Positions 27,044-37,300 of a stretch of DNA of 64,000 bases are shown piece by piece (the first letter of the stretch is position 1; each line of letters opens with the position of its first letter). The notes beneath the pieces were generated by a model that had not been told where the DNA came from, ran no database searches, and saw only the letters and a program-made list of their open reading frames with translations. The DNA is from IGN2 sp964639955 (GTDB lineage Bacteria; Bacteroidota; Ignavibacteria; Ignavibacteriales; Ignavibacteriaceae). A program made the position numbers and the translations under genes. Location: contig CAZXGJ010000003.1 in NCBI GenBank assembly GCA_964639955.1, positions 61,583 to 125,582 on the forward strand. The letters are read 5' to 3'.

Positions 27044-28261
27044 ATGCCTGGCAATGAGCTATATGATATCGTAGTAATAGGCGGAGGAATAATCGGGACA
27101 TCAACCGCCCGGGAATTACAAAAAAATTCATCAAAGAAAATAATCCTTATAGAAACAGAAAAAGCACTCGGCCTGCATCAGACGGGCAATAACAGCGGTG
27201 TTATCCATTCAGGATTGTATTACAAGCCGGGTTCATTGAAAGCAAAAAATTGTACTGAAGGAAGAAATTTTCTGTATAATTTTTGTGAAGAGCAAAGCAT
27301 TAAGTATGAGAAATGTGGGAAACTTGTAGTTGCTACCGAAGAAAATCAGATTAAAGCCCTAAATAATCTCTTTGAAAGAGGCGTCGTAAACGGCTTAGCC
27401 GGAATTAAAAAGCTTTTTAAAGAAGAACTCTTAGAGTACGAACCTAATGTTTCAGGAATTGCGGGATTGTTTGTTCCGCAAACAGGTATTGTTGACTTTG
27501 TTGAGGTTATAAATAAATATGCAAAACTATTTTCTCAGTCCGGAGGAAAAGTTAATACCGCCTGCAGGTTTATTTCGATGAAAAAGACGGGAAAAGAATT
27601 TATTCTTAATACATCCTGCGGCGAGCTTAAAAGCAGGTTTATTGTTAACTGCGGCGGGCTTTACTGCGATAGAATAGCAAAACTCTGCGGAATAAATCCG
27701 AAATTGCAAATTGTTCCTTTCCGCGGAGAGTATTATGTTCTGAAAAAAGAAAAAGAGCATCTTGTGAGGAACCTGATTTACCCGGTTCCCGATCCACGGT
27801 TTCCGTTTCTTGGCGTTCACTTCACTCGTATGATTAACGGCGGAGTAGAAGCAGGACCGAATGCCGTACTGGCTTTTAAAAGAGAAGGATACTCTAAGAA
27901 AGATTTTTCATTCAGAGATTTTTTCCAGATGCTGGTTTATTCCGGCTTTTGGAAAATGGCAAAGCATTATTACAAGATGGGATTAGAAGAGTTTCACAGA
28001 TCATTTAGTAAAAAAGCATTTGTAAAAGCAATTCAGAAACTTGTTCCTGTAATTGAAGAAACTGACATTGAACCCGGTGGTGCAGGTGTACGAGCACAAG
28101 CTTTGGAACCAAATGGAAAATTAGTTGACGATTTCAGAATTATCGAAGCATACAGGATGGTTCATGTATTGAATGCACCCTCGCCTGCTGCAACTGCTTC
28201 AATCAGTATTGGAAAAACAATCGCAAATATTGTAAACAGAAAATTTGAATCGGAGATTTAA
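27044..28261 (+). CDS. lhgO: L-2-hydroxyglutarate oxidase (FAD-dependent)
   Basis: Oxidises L-2-hydroxyglutarate to 2-oxoglutarate, passing electrons to the membrane quinone pool or oxygen. The dinucleotide motif VVIGGGIIGTSTARELQ is at about 11-27, followed by NSGVIHSGLYYKPGSLKAKNC, a hallmark of the LhgO group among DAO-type oxidases. The end has GGAGVRAQAL and NAPSPAATASISIG for FAD binding. At 405 residues it is full length. It is 9 bases upstream of a DNA methyltransferase gene, an odd partner. Confidence 0.92.
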   Translation: MPGNELYDIVVIGGGIIGTSTARELQKNSSKKIILIETEKALGLHQTGNNSGVIHSGLYYKPGSLKAKNCTEGRNFLYNFCEEQSIKYEKCGKLVVATEENQIKALNNLFERGVVNGLAGIKKLFKEELLEYEPNVSGIAGLFVPQTGIVDFVEVINKYAKLFSQSGGKVNTACRFISMKKTGKEFILNTSCGELKSRFIVNCGGLYCDRIAKLCGINPKLQIVPFRGEYYVLKKEKEHLVRNLIYPVPDPRFPFLGVHFTRMINGGVEAGPNAVLAFKREGYSKKDFSFRDFFQMLVYSGFWKMAKHYYKMGLEEFHRSFSKKAFVKAIQKLVPVIEETDIEPGGAGVRAQALEPNGKLVDDFRIIEAYRMVHVLNAPSPAATASISIGKTIANIVNRKFESEI

Positions 28262-28270
28262 ATAATAAAT

Positions 28271-29311
28271 ATGGATTTGATAACAATTCTTGCCGAACAA
28301 ATTTCAACCAACAAACTTGAAAAGATAAAGCAAGAAACGAATAAGCTTATCGTTAAACTTTCAGGAACAAGTGATAACTATGTAATCTACTCAGTTAACG
28401 GAAATAATCAGTCAGTTAAAAAGAATTTTCTTATAGGTGAATTGCAGCAGATAATTGAAACTCGGACAATTGTAAGAACCAGGTATTACATAAACAGGTT
28501 AATCAAAAGTCTTTCAGAGCAAAAAACCGGCAAGATCAATGATCTGAATCTAAACAGGTGGAAAGAATATGACGATTTAATAACCGACAGTCTCTGGATT
28601 ATTGGAAAGCGTGATCAGTCAGGTGTACATAAAGCAGATTACTGGGGTAACTTTATTCCGCAGATTCCGAATCAGTTTTTAAGAAGATATACAAAAAAAA
28701 GCGATTGGGTTTTAGACCCTTTCGCCGGAAGCGGAACAACACTTATTGAATGCAAACGCCTTGGCAGAAACGGGATCGGAATAGAATTAAATGATAAAGT
28801 GGTTGAGCTTACTAAGAAAAATGTTTCGAAAGAAAAAAATCCTTTCAAAGTAACAATAGAAATTGTTAATGCCGATAGCTGCAGCATAAATTACAATTTA
28901 CAATTAAAAAGAATCGGAATTAACTCGGTTCAATTTGTTCTGCTTCACCCGCCGTACTGGGATATTATTAAATTCAGTGAGGAAGAAAACGATCTTTCGA
29001 ATACAAAATCTATTGAGCACTTTTTAGTAATGTTCGGCAAAGTTGCTAAAGAAATTTTTCAGGTTCTTGACAAAGGAAGATACTGTGCAGTTGTTATTGG
29101 CGATAAATATTCTGAAGGTGAATGGATTCCGTTAGGATTTTATGTTATGAAGGAAATGATGAAAGCCGGCTACAGATTAAAGTCAACAATAGTTAAAAAC
29201 TTTGATCAGACAACTGCAAAAAGAAATCAGAAAGAACTCTGGCGATACAGAGCGTTGGCGGGCGGGTTTTATATTTTCAAGCACGAATACATTTTTTTAT
29301 TTCAGAAATAG
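28271..29311 (+). CDS. DNA methyltransferase (N6-adenine/N4-cytosine type)
   Basis: 346 residues. The AdoMet motif DPFAGSGTTLIECKRLGRNG lies near 150, preceded by the motif X segment (PQIPNQFLRRYTKKSDW). The catalytic motif IV reads LHPPYWD (about 220), where the first residue of the usual D/N/S-PPY is His. Order X-I-IV fits a gamma-like arrangement. The end (NQKELWRYRALAGGFYIFKHEYIFLFQK) is conserved in methyltransferases of this kind. A nuclease-like gene lies two genes downstream, suggesting restriction-modification; a solitary regulatory methyltransferase is the alternative. Confidence 0.85.
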   Translation: MDLITILAEQISTNKLEKIKQETNKLIVKLSGTSDNYVIYSVNGNNQSVKKNFLIGELQQIIETRTIVRTRYYINRLIKSLSEQKTGKINDLNLNRWKEYDDLITDSLWIIGKRDQSGVHKADYWGNFIPQIPNQFLRRYTKKSDWVLDPFAGSGTTLIECKRLGRNGIGIELNDKVVELTKKNVSKEKNPFKVTIEIVNADSCSINYNLQLKRIGINSVQFVLLHPPYWDIIKFSEEENDLSNTKSIEHFLVMFGKVAKEIFQVLDKGRYCAVVIGDKYSEGEWIPLGFYVMKEMMKAGYRLKSTIVKNFDQTTAKRNQKELWRYRALAGGFYIFKHEYIFLFQK

Positions 29312-29321
29312 GAGAATACAA

Positions 29322-29738
29322 ATGAATAAAATTGTCGCACTAAAAATAATTTTTATTAGCGTATTAATAGTTGGCTGTTCATCTACGAAAGAAACTGTAA
29401 ATCCTCTATTACACGATATCTGGGCTTTGGAATCAATTAACGGAAAAGCATACTCAAGAATTGAAAGTCAGAATCTGCATCCCACTCTGGAAATTTATTT
29501 AAGTGAAAAAAGATTCAGTGGCAACACGGGCTGTAACAATATGAATGGAAACGTAAATGTTGAGGGTGAAAAAATATCTTTCTCAGATATTGTAACAACA
29601 AAAATGTTTTGTGCAGATGTTGATGAAACAAGTTTTCTGACTGCTCTAAACAAGGCAAGCAATTATAAAATCGAGAAAATGAGGCTTTACTTATTTGATG
29701 ATGACAAAGAAGTACTTGTCTTTAAGAAAATTGATTGA
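29322..29738 (+). CDS. META-domain (HslJ-like) lipoprotein
   Basis: 138 residues from the ATG at 29322, chosen because AGGAG lies 9 bases before it and the lipobox IVGCSS follows. The mature part is a single META domain: WALESINGKAYSR, LEIYLSEKRFSGNTGCNNMNG and TTKMFCADVDETSFLTAL. HslJ-type domains are linked to stress and antibiotic (novobiocin) tolerance. It sits 10 bases after the methyltransferase and 10 before the nuclease-like gene, an unexpected place for an envelope lipoprotein. Confidence 0.85.
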   Translation: MNKIVALKIIFISVLIVGCSSTKETVNPLLHDIWALESINGKAYSRIESQNLHPTLEIYLSEKRFSGNTGCNNMNGNVNVEGEKISFSDIVTTKMFCADVDETSFLTALNKASNYKIEKMRLYLFDDDKEVLVFKKID

Positions 29739-29748
29739 CAAAATTTAA

Positions 29749-30387
29749 ATGGACGTAGAACTTGCCACTATTGAAAAGGAATTAAAAAAGAGACTGGCTT
29801 ACCCATACAAATGGGGAAGAAAGCAAAACGATTATTTCGACAATCTAACTAACTTTGTTTACCGCATCCAAAGCTTTGAAGAGGTAATAAAAGAAATAGA
29901 ATTCAGGTTCAGAACAGACAAAGAACACGAGAACATTTCTAATTATGCACTGAACAGGTGGTACAACTTCTGGTCGGCACAGGCAGTCGAAAAAATTTTC
30001 TGCTCTCTCCCCAACGTAAAACCTGCTCTCGACAGCAAAGACCGGCTTGTTGACTTTACTATCGATGGTGTAACTTTTGATCATAAAACTTCTGTCTTCC
30101 CTAAAAATTTTCCTTACAAAATTGATCAAGCAATAAAGAAAACAGATGAGCTAATCCAATGGCTTTATAAAAACCAGTCGCAGCAGCAAAGAAAGCATTT
30201 GAAGAACAGGTTATTCGTTGTTCTTTATTCTTCAGATGGTGAACATTGGAAACTGAAAGCAGAAATTTCCTGGCTGAAGGAAAGAATTGAAAAGTATATG
30301 AAAGGTTTCAATCCACACTACCTATTGAAATTTCATCTTGAAGATGATCAGGAAACTATTTCTGATGTAATTTGGGTTGTTCGGTGA
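29749..30387 (+). CDS. Possible PD-(D/E)XK restriction endonuclease-like protein
   Basis: 212 residues, no signal peptide. The stretch LVDFTIDGVTFDHKTSVFP (about 94-112) has the layout of a PD-(D/E)XK core, with the first Asp, a beta turn and then D-x-K (DHK), followed by a hydrophobic strand LFVVLYS. The N-terminus is helical and basic. It is the last gene of the run with the DNA methyltransferase, so a restriction role is plausible. I cannot name a family, and the nuclease call rests on one motif. Confidence 0.5.
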   Translation: MDVELATIEKELKKRLAYPYKWGRKQNDYFDNLTNFVYRIQSFEEVIKEIEFRFRTDKEHENISNYALNRWYNFWSAQAVEKIFCSLPNVKPALDSKDRLVDFTIDGVTFDHKTSVFPKNFPYKIDQAIKKTDELIQWLYKNQSQQQRKHLKNRLFVVLYSSDGEHWKLKAEISWLKERIEKYMKGFNPHYLLKFHLEDDQETISDVIWVVR

Positions 30388-30499
30388 GGGAATTCCGGTT
30401 TGCCATCTATCGACTGGTTTGCTAAATTTAAATTATAATTATTACTACAATGTTAATATCACAATGGCATTATTGCTCAAAAACAAACAAGGTGTACAA

Positions 30500-31168
30500 A
30501 TGAAACTGGCTAAATTATCTCTCATTATTGTTTTTTTCCTTATCAGTGCATCGGCATATTCCCAGGATATAAAGAGATATGAATTTGAAACCGGTTATGC
30601 AGAAAAAACCTCAACAACTGTATCAACTGGAATAGAGTCAACAAAAAATGAAAAGATTTATATAACCCAGTTTGGTAAGAAGGAAGCACATTATATAACT
30701 GAAAAAAGAAATATTTCACTGATGGGCAGTAAGCAGGTGGAAGAGAATAAAAGTGTTACTATTATCGATGGCGAATGGATTATAACTTATGATCCTGATA
30801 AAAAAACCGGGACTAAGATGAAAAATCCTATGTACGATTCATTCAAAGGTAAATCGGAAGAAGAGATGAAAAAGTTTGCTGAGCAGATGGGTGATGCTAT
30901 GAACACTGAAGTTAAAGAAAAAGGAACAGAAGTGATATTGGGAAAAACATGTAAGGTAAGTGAAGGAGTATCAAATATAATGGGTATGAAAACCACCACA
31001 AAAATGTGGTTGTATAAAAACTTTATGATGAAAATGCAGACTGAAGGAATGGGCTCGAAGGTTAATGAAATAACAACCAAGTTTGACGAGGGTGCGAAGA
31101 TTGATCCTGATAAATTAAAGGTACCTTCCGGCATTAAAATTACAGAGATGCAGATACCGACCAAATAA
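30500..31168 (+). CDS. Secreted protein resembling DUF4412/LolA-like carriers
   Basis: 222 residues from the ATG at 30500, the start of a clear signal peptide (MKLAKLSLIIVFFLISASAYSQ). The longer open frame reaches into the previous gene. The mature protein is beta-rich with many Lys and Met; the segment GKTCKVSEGVSNIMGMKTTTKMWLYK resembles the DUF4412/LolA-like barrel repeats. It has no catalytic motif and is probably a periplasmic or outer-membrane factor. Similarity is weak. Confidence 0.55.
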   Translation: MKLAKLSLIIVFFLISASAYSQDIKRYEFETGYAEKTSTTVSTGIESTKNEKIYITQFGKKEAHYITEKRNISLMGSKQVEENKSVTIIDGEWIITYDPDKKTGTKMKNPMYDSFKGKSEEEMKKFAEQMGDAMNTEVKEKGTEVILGKTCKVSEGVSNIMGMKTTTKMWLYKNFMMKMQTEGMGSKVNEITTKFDEGAKIDPDKLKVPSGIKITEMQIPTK

Positions 31169-31287
31169 AAAATTATTCATGCACATTCCTTACACCTTCA
31201 GAGTGATGATGGGCATATATTGATTCTTTTCATGCCTTTATATGCCGCAATCATTTATTTTGTCCTTCACAAAAAAATGATTTATTG

Positions 31288-32646
31288 ATGATAAGCTTCC
31301 TTCCGCTTGGCGGTGCTGGTGAAATTGGTGCAAACAGTTACTATCTGAATATAGACGGCGTCGGAATTATTCTGGATTGCGGTATGCACCCTCAGAAAAC
31401 AGGACTTGATTCCCTCCCAAAATTTGAGCTGCTCGATAACAAACCAACAGATTACGTTTTAATTTCTCATGCTCATCAGGACCATCTGAATGCACTCCCC
31501 TTTCTGATAAAAAGATTTCCTCATCTGAAAATCATTACCTCGCCGCAAACCCGTGCAGTTGCTGAACTGACTTTAAATAATGCAATCTCAATATTAAAAA
31601 GACAGGTAAACGAAGAGGAGCTTGAGATCTATTCGCGCAAGGAAGTTGATTTGTTAATTAAAACAATAGACTATAAATCATATAATGAAAAATTCATTCT
31701 GGAATCACTGACATGCGGGAGTAAAATTGAAGCGGAATTTTTTGATGCCGGGCATATAATTGGTTCTGCCGGAGTGTTTTTAAGAACTGAAAACAAAAAA
31801 ATATTTTTTACCGGTGATATCAACCTTTCTCCCCAAACACTACTTCCCGGTGCAATTCTTCCTATAAAGCCTGTTGATATACTTATTGCCGAAACAACTT
31901 ATGGTGCAACCGATTCAGCTTCTTTAAATAATTGGAATGACGAAACGGAAAGACTTACTTCATCAATAAACAGAATAATTAATCAGGGAGGATCTGTACT
32001 TATTCCGGTTTTTGCTTTGGGTAAGCTGCAGGAAATGCTGGCATTAATCTGGCTTCAGATGATGAATAACAAAATTACAACGGTTGACATTTACACCGGT
32101 GGTATCGGAAATAAAATTAATCTTGTTTACGATTATAACCGTTACGTTGTAAACAGAAATGAAAAGGAACTTATTCTGAATGAAATCCCCGTGAAAGATT
32201 TAAATGAGGTTAAAAGTGTTCATCAATTTTTTAAGGAGCCGGCAATTGTACTTGCTTCCAGCGGAATGATAATTGAATCAACAGCTTCCTTTGAACTGGC
32301 AAAGCACTGGATGCACAAAAAGGATTCGGCAATTTTTACTGTAGGCTACATGGACCCGGATACTCCCGGCTACAAAATTGCCAACTCGAAAACCGGTGAC
32401 AGAATCCGGCTTATTGAAAAAGGAGATAAAATACGGGTTAAATGCGGCATTGAAAATTTCAGGTTTTCAGCTCATTCAAGAAGAGAGGAAATACTTTCTG
32501 TTGTAAACAGATTAAGCCCTGAAAAAGTAATACTGGTTCACGGCGACCAGGAGGCAATCGATTGGATGGGAGCTTCAATTTTGAAGAAATGGAACAATAA
32601 AAAAGTATTTGCACCGGGTAACGGCAGGCAATTATTATTTGATTAA
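31288..32646 (+). CDS. Beta-CASP metallo-beta-lactamase-fold RNase-like protein
   Basis: 452 residues from the ATG at 31288 (a TTG precedes it by one codon). Zinc motifs are HAHQDH (about 61-66), the His in FDAGHIIGSAG (about 155) and the Asp in FTGDINLSP. The beta-CASP insert carries SSGMI, and the C-terminus has FSAHSRREE and VHGDQEA. This matches the CPSF/archaeal beta-CASP group of RNA endo- and exonucleases (YSH1-like), distinct from RNase J. Expected to be cytoplasmic. Transcribed alone. Confidence 0.9.
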   Translation: MISFLPLGGAGEIGANSYYLNIDGVGIILDCGMHPQKTGLDSLPKFELLDNKPTDYVLISHAHQDHLNALPFLIKRFPHLKIITSPQTRAVAELTLNNAISILKRQVNEEELEIYSRKEVDLLIKTIDYKSYNEKFILESLTCGSKIEAEFFDAGHIIGSAGVFLRTENKKIFFTGDINLSPQTLLPGAILPIKPVDILIAETTYGATDSASLNNWNDETERLTSSINRIINQGGSVLIPVFALGKLQEMLALIWLQMMNNKITTVDIYTGGIGNKINLVYDYNRYVVNRNEKELILNEIPVKDLNEVKSVHQFFKEPAIVLASSGMIIESTASFELAKHWMHKKDSAIFTVGYMDPDTPGYKIANSKTGDRIRLIEKGDKIRVKCGIENFRFSAHSRREEILSVVNRLSPEKVILVHGDQEAIDWMGASILKKWNNKKVFAPGNGRQLLFD

Positions 32647-32847
32647 TAAGCCAAACTATTGATATATTTAACCAAGAAATTTTAAGAATTTTTCTGCCTG
32701 GGGAAACTTGGTTACTAATTACAAGATAACTTGTTTAGCTTCTCTCCCGAAGCCTGCTGATAAATATTTATATCGGAAAGAATTTTTACAATCAATAATC
32801 AATTATTTTATTTGATCTTCGAATAACTACAACTACCGGAGGATAAA

Positions 32848-34158
32848 ATGTATTCACTAAAAGAAAAACTTGGAAAGAAAATTGAGGAATGGAGACCGCG
32901 AACTACCCGCCTGATTAAGGAATTCGGCAACGTTAAAGTTGATGAAGTTGACATAGGTCAGATCATCGGTGGAGCAAGAGACGTCAAATGTCTGGTTACC
33001 GATATTTCCTATCTCGATCCCTTTGAAGGAATACGATTCAGAGGTTTAACTATTCCTGAGGTTATGGAAAAACTGCCGAAAGTACCCGGCGGTGAGATGC
33101 CTTATGTTGAGGGTTTTTTCCACTTCCTGTTAACCGGCGATATTCCTACCGCAGAGGATGTTAAAGAAATTGCCGATGAGTTTAAGAAAAGAAGCACTAT
33201 ACCGAAATACGTTTTTGATATTCTGAAAGCAATGCCGAAGGATTCTCATCCGATGGTAATGTTTTCAACCGCAATACTTTCAATGCAGCGGGAGTCTGCA
33301 TTCGTAAAAGAATATAACACCGGCAAGCTTAAAAAGAATGACTACTGGATTCCAACGCTTGAAGATGGTTTGAATCTTTTAGCAAAGATAGCCGGAATTG
33401 CTGCGTTCGTTTACAGATTAAAATATAAAGAAGGCAAAATAATAGAATCTGATCCAAAGCTTGATCTCGGCGGTAACTTCGCACACACGATGGGAATTCT
33501 TAAACCATACGACGATGTTGCAAGGATGTACTTCATCTTACACAGCGATCACGAAAGCGGAAACGTAAGTGCACATACCGGTCATCTTGTAGCAAGTGCA
33601 CTCTCTGATTTGTATTATGCTATTTCATCGATGACGAACGGACTTGCCGGTCCACTGCACGGGCTAGCCAACCAGGAAGTTTTAAGCTGGCTACATGGAG
33701 TTTATGAAAAGATGGGCGGCAAAGTTCCTACAGAAGAGGAAATGAAAAAATTTGTCTGGGATACACTTAAAGGCGGACAGGTTATTCCTGGATTTGGTCA
33801 CGCTGTTTTAAGAAAAACCGATCCCCGCTACATGGCTCAAAGAGAATTCTGCCTGAAGCATTTACCGAACGATCCGCTTTTTAAATACGTTGATTTGCTA
33901 TTTAAAGTTGTTCCACCGATATTACTTGAACAGGGTAAAGCAAAAAATCCCTGGCCAAATGTAGATGCTCAGTCAGGTGTAATTCAATGGTACTATGGAC
34001 TTAAAGAATATGATTTCTACACAGTTCTATTTGCTGTCGGCAGAGCATTTGGTGTTGTTGCAAATATAATATGGGATCGTGGACTTGGTTATCCGCTCGA
34101 AAGACCAAAATCCGTTACAACTGCAATGCTCGAAGAAGCTGCAGGAATAAAGAAATAA
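32848..34158 (+). CDS. gltA: Citrate synthase, eukaryotic-type
   Basis: Condenses oxaloacetate and acetyl-CoA to citrate, the entry step of the TCA cycle. The 436 residues lack the N-terminal domain of the NADH-regulated Gram-negative enzyme and match the long mitochondrial-like form. Catalytic His residues are in GPLHGLANQE (about 270) and GFGHAVLRKTDPR (about 317), and the Asp in NVDAQSG (about 372). A strong site, CCGGAGGATAAAATG, sets the start. The gene is followed by a terminator. Confidence 0.96.
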   Translation: MYSLKEKLGKKIEEWRPRTTRLIKEFGNVKVDEVDIGQIIGGARDVKCLVTDISYLDPFEGIRFRGLTIPEVMEKLPKVPGGEMPYVEGFFHFLLTGDIPTAEDVKEIADEFKKRSTIPKYVFDILKAMPKDSHPMVMFSTAILSMQRESAFVKEYNTGKLKKNDYWIPTLEDGLNLLAKIAGIAAFVYRLKYKEGKIIESDPKLDLGGNFAHTMGILKPYDDVARMYFILHSDHESGNVSAHTGHLVASALSDLYYAISSMTNGLAGPLHGLANQEVLSWLHGVYEKMGGKVPTEEEMKKFVWDTLKGGQVIPGFGHAVLRKTDPRYMAQREFCLKHLPNDPLFKYVDLLFKVVPPILLEQGKAKNPWPNVDAQSGVIQWYYGLKEYDFYTVLFAVGRAFGVVANIIWDRGLGYPLERPKSVTTAMLEEAAGIKK

Positions 34159-34264
34159 TTTTCTCCTCCTCCTCCCACTAAAGGAAGTGCCGTCCCGTTA
34201 ATTTGGGTCGAAAGACTCCGAATTATTCGAGGCGGCATTTCTGATTTTAAATATTTAATAAACC

Positions 34265-34297
34265 AGAGATGACATCTTTTAAAAAGATGTCATCTCT
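34265..34297. terminator. Bidirectional terminator between gltA and the T9SS protease
   Basis: Near-perfect inverted repeat with 14-16-bp arms (AGAGATGACATCTTTT and its complement) and almost no loop, followed by AAAAAA on the plus strand and preceded by ACCAG. It separates the convergent gltA and the 1168-residue T9SS gene. Confidence 0.85.
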
Positions 34298-34310
34298 AAA
34301 AAAGCCAGCC

Positions 34311-37300
34311 TTACCTCAGCAGAACCATCTTCTTTACGCTCACATAATCGTTAACATTTAACCGATAGATGTAAACCCCACTTGCAAGATTGCTTACATA
34401 GAAATTCACTTCATATCTTCCCGCAGCCTTTTCTTCATTTACCAGAGTTGCAATCTCCTCACCAAGTATGTCATAAACTTTAAGCGTTACATTTCCGCTT
34501 GCTGGCAGTTGATATTTTATTGTTGTGGCTGGATTAAATGGGTTGGGGAAATTTTGTTCTAAAGCATATTCGGTTACAACTAAATTATCGTTGTATTTAA
34601 TATTAATTAAAGAGTTTTTCAAAAATACACTCTGATCGGAAAATCTTTTTGCTATAGCATAATCAAATTCTGAATTGGTTTGAACAACTAATCTAAGTTT
34701 TAAGGTTTTTTCACCAATCCAAGTTAAATCCATCTGGTAGCCGATATTGTTGTATTGATATACATTTTCTTCAGTGAAAGTAATTTCATCAAATAATCCC
34801 AAAGTTTGGTTGTTATTTGCATCAACCAACTCAACTTTAAAGTATATTTGTCTTCCATCCGCTAAAACTGAAGAGCACAATGCAGAATCGGTTATCCCGT
34901 ATTGAACTCCATAAATTAATACTGATGAACTGTTTACTGAAAATGACACTGTTTCAAAATAACTATTTATATCTTCTGCTGTGAAGAATTGTGTGGAATC
35001 AGCAAGAGGAATAAAATCTACATTTGAACCATTGATTGATACATCGCCAAGGGCAAAATAGAACTGCCCATCATTTCTGGAAACGATACCTTCCCGACCA
35101 TTAAATAGAATGATCGAGTTTTCTTTACTTAACCCTGCAAAGTTTTGCGATAAAGAAAAACTATAAGGAGAAGTTACAGACTGAAACGAATTGGCGTACA
35201 TATCACTGAAATTTACACTATTATTTATCTGTAAATCCTTCCCATTTGTATTAAGTATGTTTATGGTTCCGGTGCCTGGTGATTTGATTGCTTTATTTGT
35301 GAATGAAGATCCATAGGTTTCGCTCCAGGCTAAGCCTATTATTTGTACATTTGAGATTATAGCCGTTCCTTTATTTAAGCCGAAATTATTGACGTTATCA
35401 CCATAAACACCTAGTACGGACCAGCTTGTATATTTATTTTTTAATAATACTCTTGTTTCACCACCGGAGAACGCATTACCTTTTTCTAATGATTCTTCTT
35501 GTTGACTATCTCGGTATCCCAGCCACGTCACATACACATATTCATAGTTTATTATTTGTCTTAGCTCTACTAGTGGTGAATAGTTTTTTGAGTAACCGCT
35601 GTTAGATGATGGTTCTTCAATTGCTGAATGCTGTATTAAATTATTCTGATAGTAAGCTTTACAATAATTAATTTTTGATGAAGAAGCGTTGATTTTTTGT
35701 TCCCACGCTAAATGATAAATGAATGGATTTGTATATACAAGGTGATTGGCAGCAAGTGTGGGATTAACAGAATTAGCATCAGTGCCCGTCAAGCTTGTTT
35801 GGCTTGTCCAACTTATTCCGTTTGAAGATGCAAATCCCAGGTTCATCATTATTCCCTGAGCATAAAACAAACCATATACGGCCCCCGACCAAGCAACCAT
35901 TACATTTCCCTGTTCAGCAATAGAATAACCAAATGCTATAACAGGATTTGCATTATGGCTGTATGATAATACTTCTTCTGCCGCAGTGTCAATAACAGAA
36001 GAGGAATAATTGCTTCCATAAAAAACCGCTATTTTTATTTTGAAACTGATACCATACTGTTCCTGCCAGACAATACCTACTTGATTTCCATAAAATGACA
36101 TTGCCGGATTTTTAGAATCCACATTACTTAGGGGTTTACCTCCGTTGCCAATTATCCAGGTACTGCCGCCGTTTGTGCTAAGCTCATACCAAACTTTCCC
36201 CATACTGGTATAAACGATATGCTTTACCCCATCCGGTGTCTGAATAAATCTTCTCTGGCTGTTGCTTGAGTAAGCATTCTGGTAATTTGATATTTGTGTG
36301 CCTTTTAGCTTTGCTGTAACTGTTGCATTATCATTTGTGAATACAATTGCTGTCTCGTTATTATATGGGTATTGAAAAATTGCATTAGTGCCAGTCCATT
36401 CATAACAATAAAATTTATGCCAACGATTTGTTTGACTAAGAAAAACATCTTGTACTTGTGAACGAACTGAGAAATAGGGTTTTCCAGTTTCAATTGGTTG
36501 ATTCAAGAAGACGCCTCTGTAAACATCTTCGTCATAATTCGTAGCAAAATCCGGACTAAAGGGAGCGAGTCTTGTCTTATATATTAGTGCATCAATTCCT
36601 GTCTGTTTCATACCTCGATTTCTTTTAGCATTTCCAAAGTTAGGATCTGGATAATCTATCAGCCATGGGTCTTTGAAATCAACATTATCATTGGGCGGAT
36701 TCAAACCTTGAACTTCGGGATATTCATTTTTTATTGAAACATTTGAGTAAACCTGTTTGAAATTTGAAGTATAATATGTAACTGTATTATTTAATAGAAA
36801 TGATTTGTGATTTGTTACATCACTTAAGTTATTCCACTGATAATATTTTTCTGTAGGGCTGTTAACTAATTCCTGCAAACCTCTGAATGTTTCTGTATTG
36901 TTCTTATTAAATTGAAAAGGAATACCACTCCCTGAAGGAATTTGATAATCAAGAAAACTATCATCTGAAAACCTCGTTTCATAGTGCGAAATATTTGTTC
37001 CAGTAAGTCTGCTGCCGCTTTCTCTTTTTTGGTCTATGGTTATGATATCTCCTAAGTTTACAGCATTCCAAAATTCTGTATTAGTAAAGCTTGTTCCACC
37101 ATTCCAGCCATAACCTGAGCATTGTCCTTGACAATGAACCCCAATAACAAATCCAGTTGATTCATCAACAATAGGACTGCCTGAATTGCCATTTTCTGTA
37201 TCCGTTATATATTTATGAAAGTCTGGAAAATTAGGTTCATTATGGTTATATGGTCCAATTGCTGTCTGTTGTATATGATTCGTTGTACCATTATCCTTAC

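Noticed and set aside
30388..30499. N-terminal extension of the DUF4412-like gene (frame open from 30377)
   Set aside because: A clear signal peptide starts at 30500; the extension has no conserved content and overlaps the previous gene.
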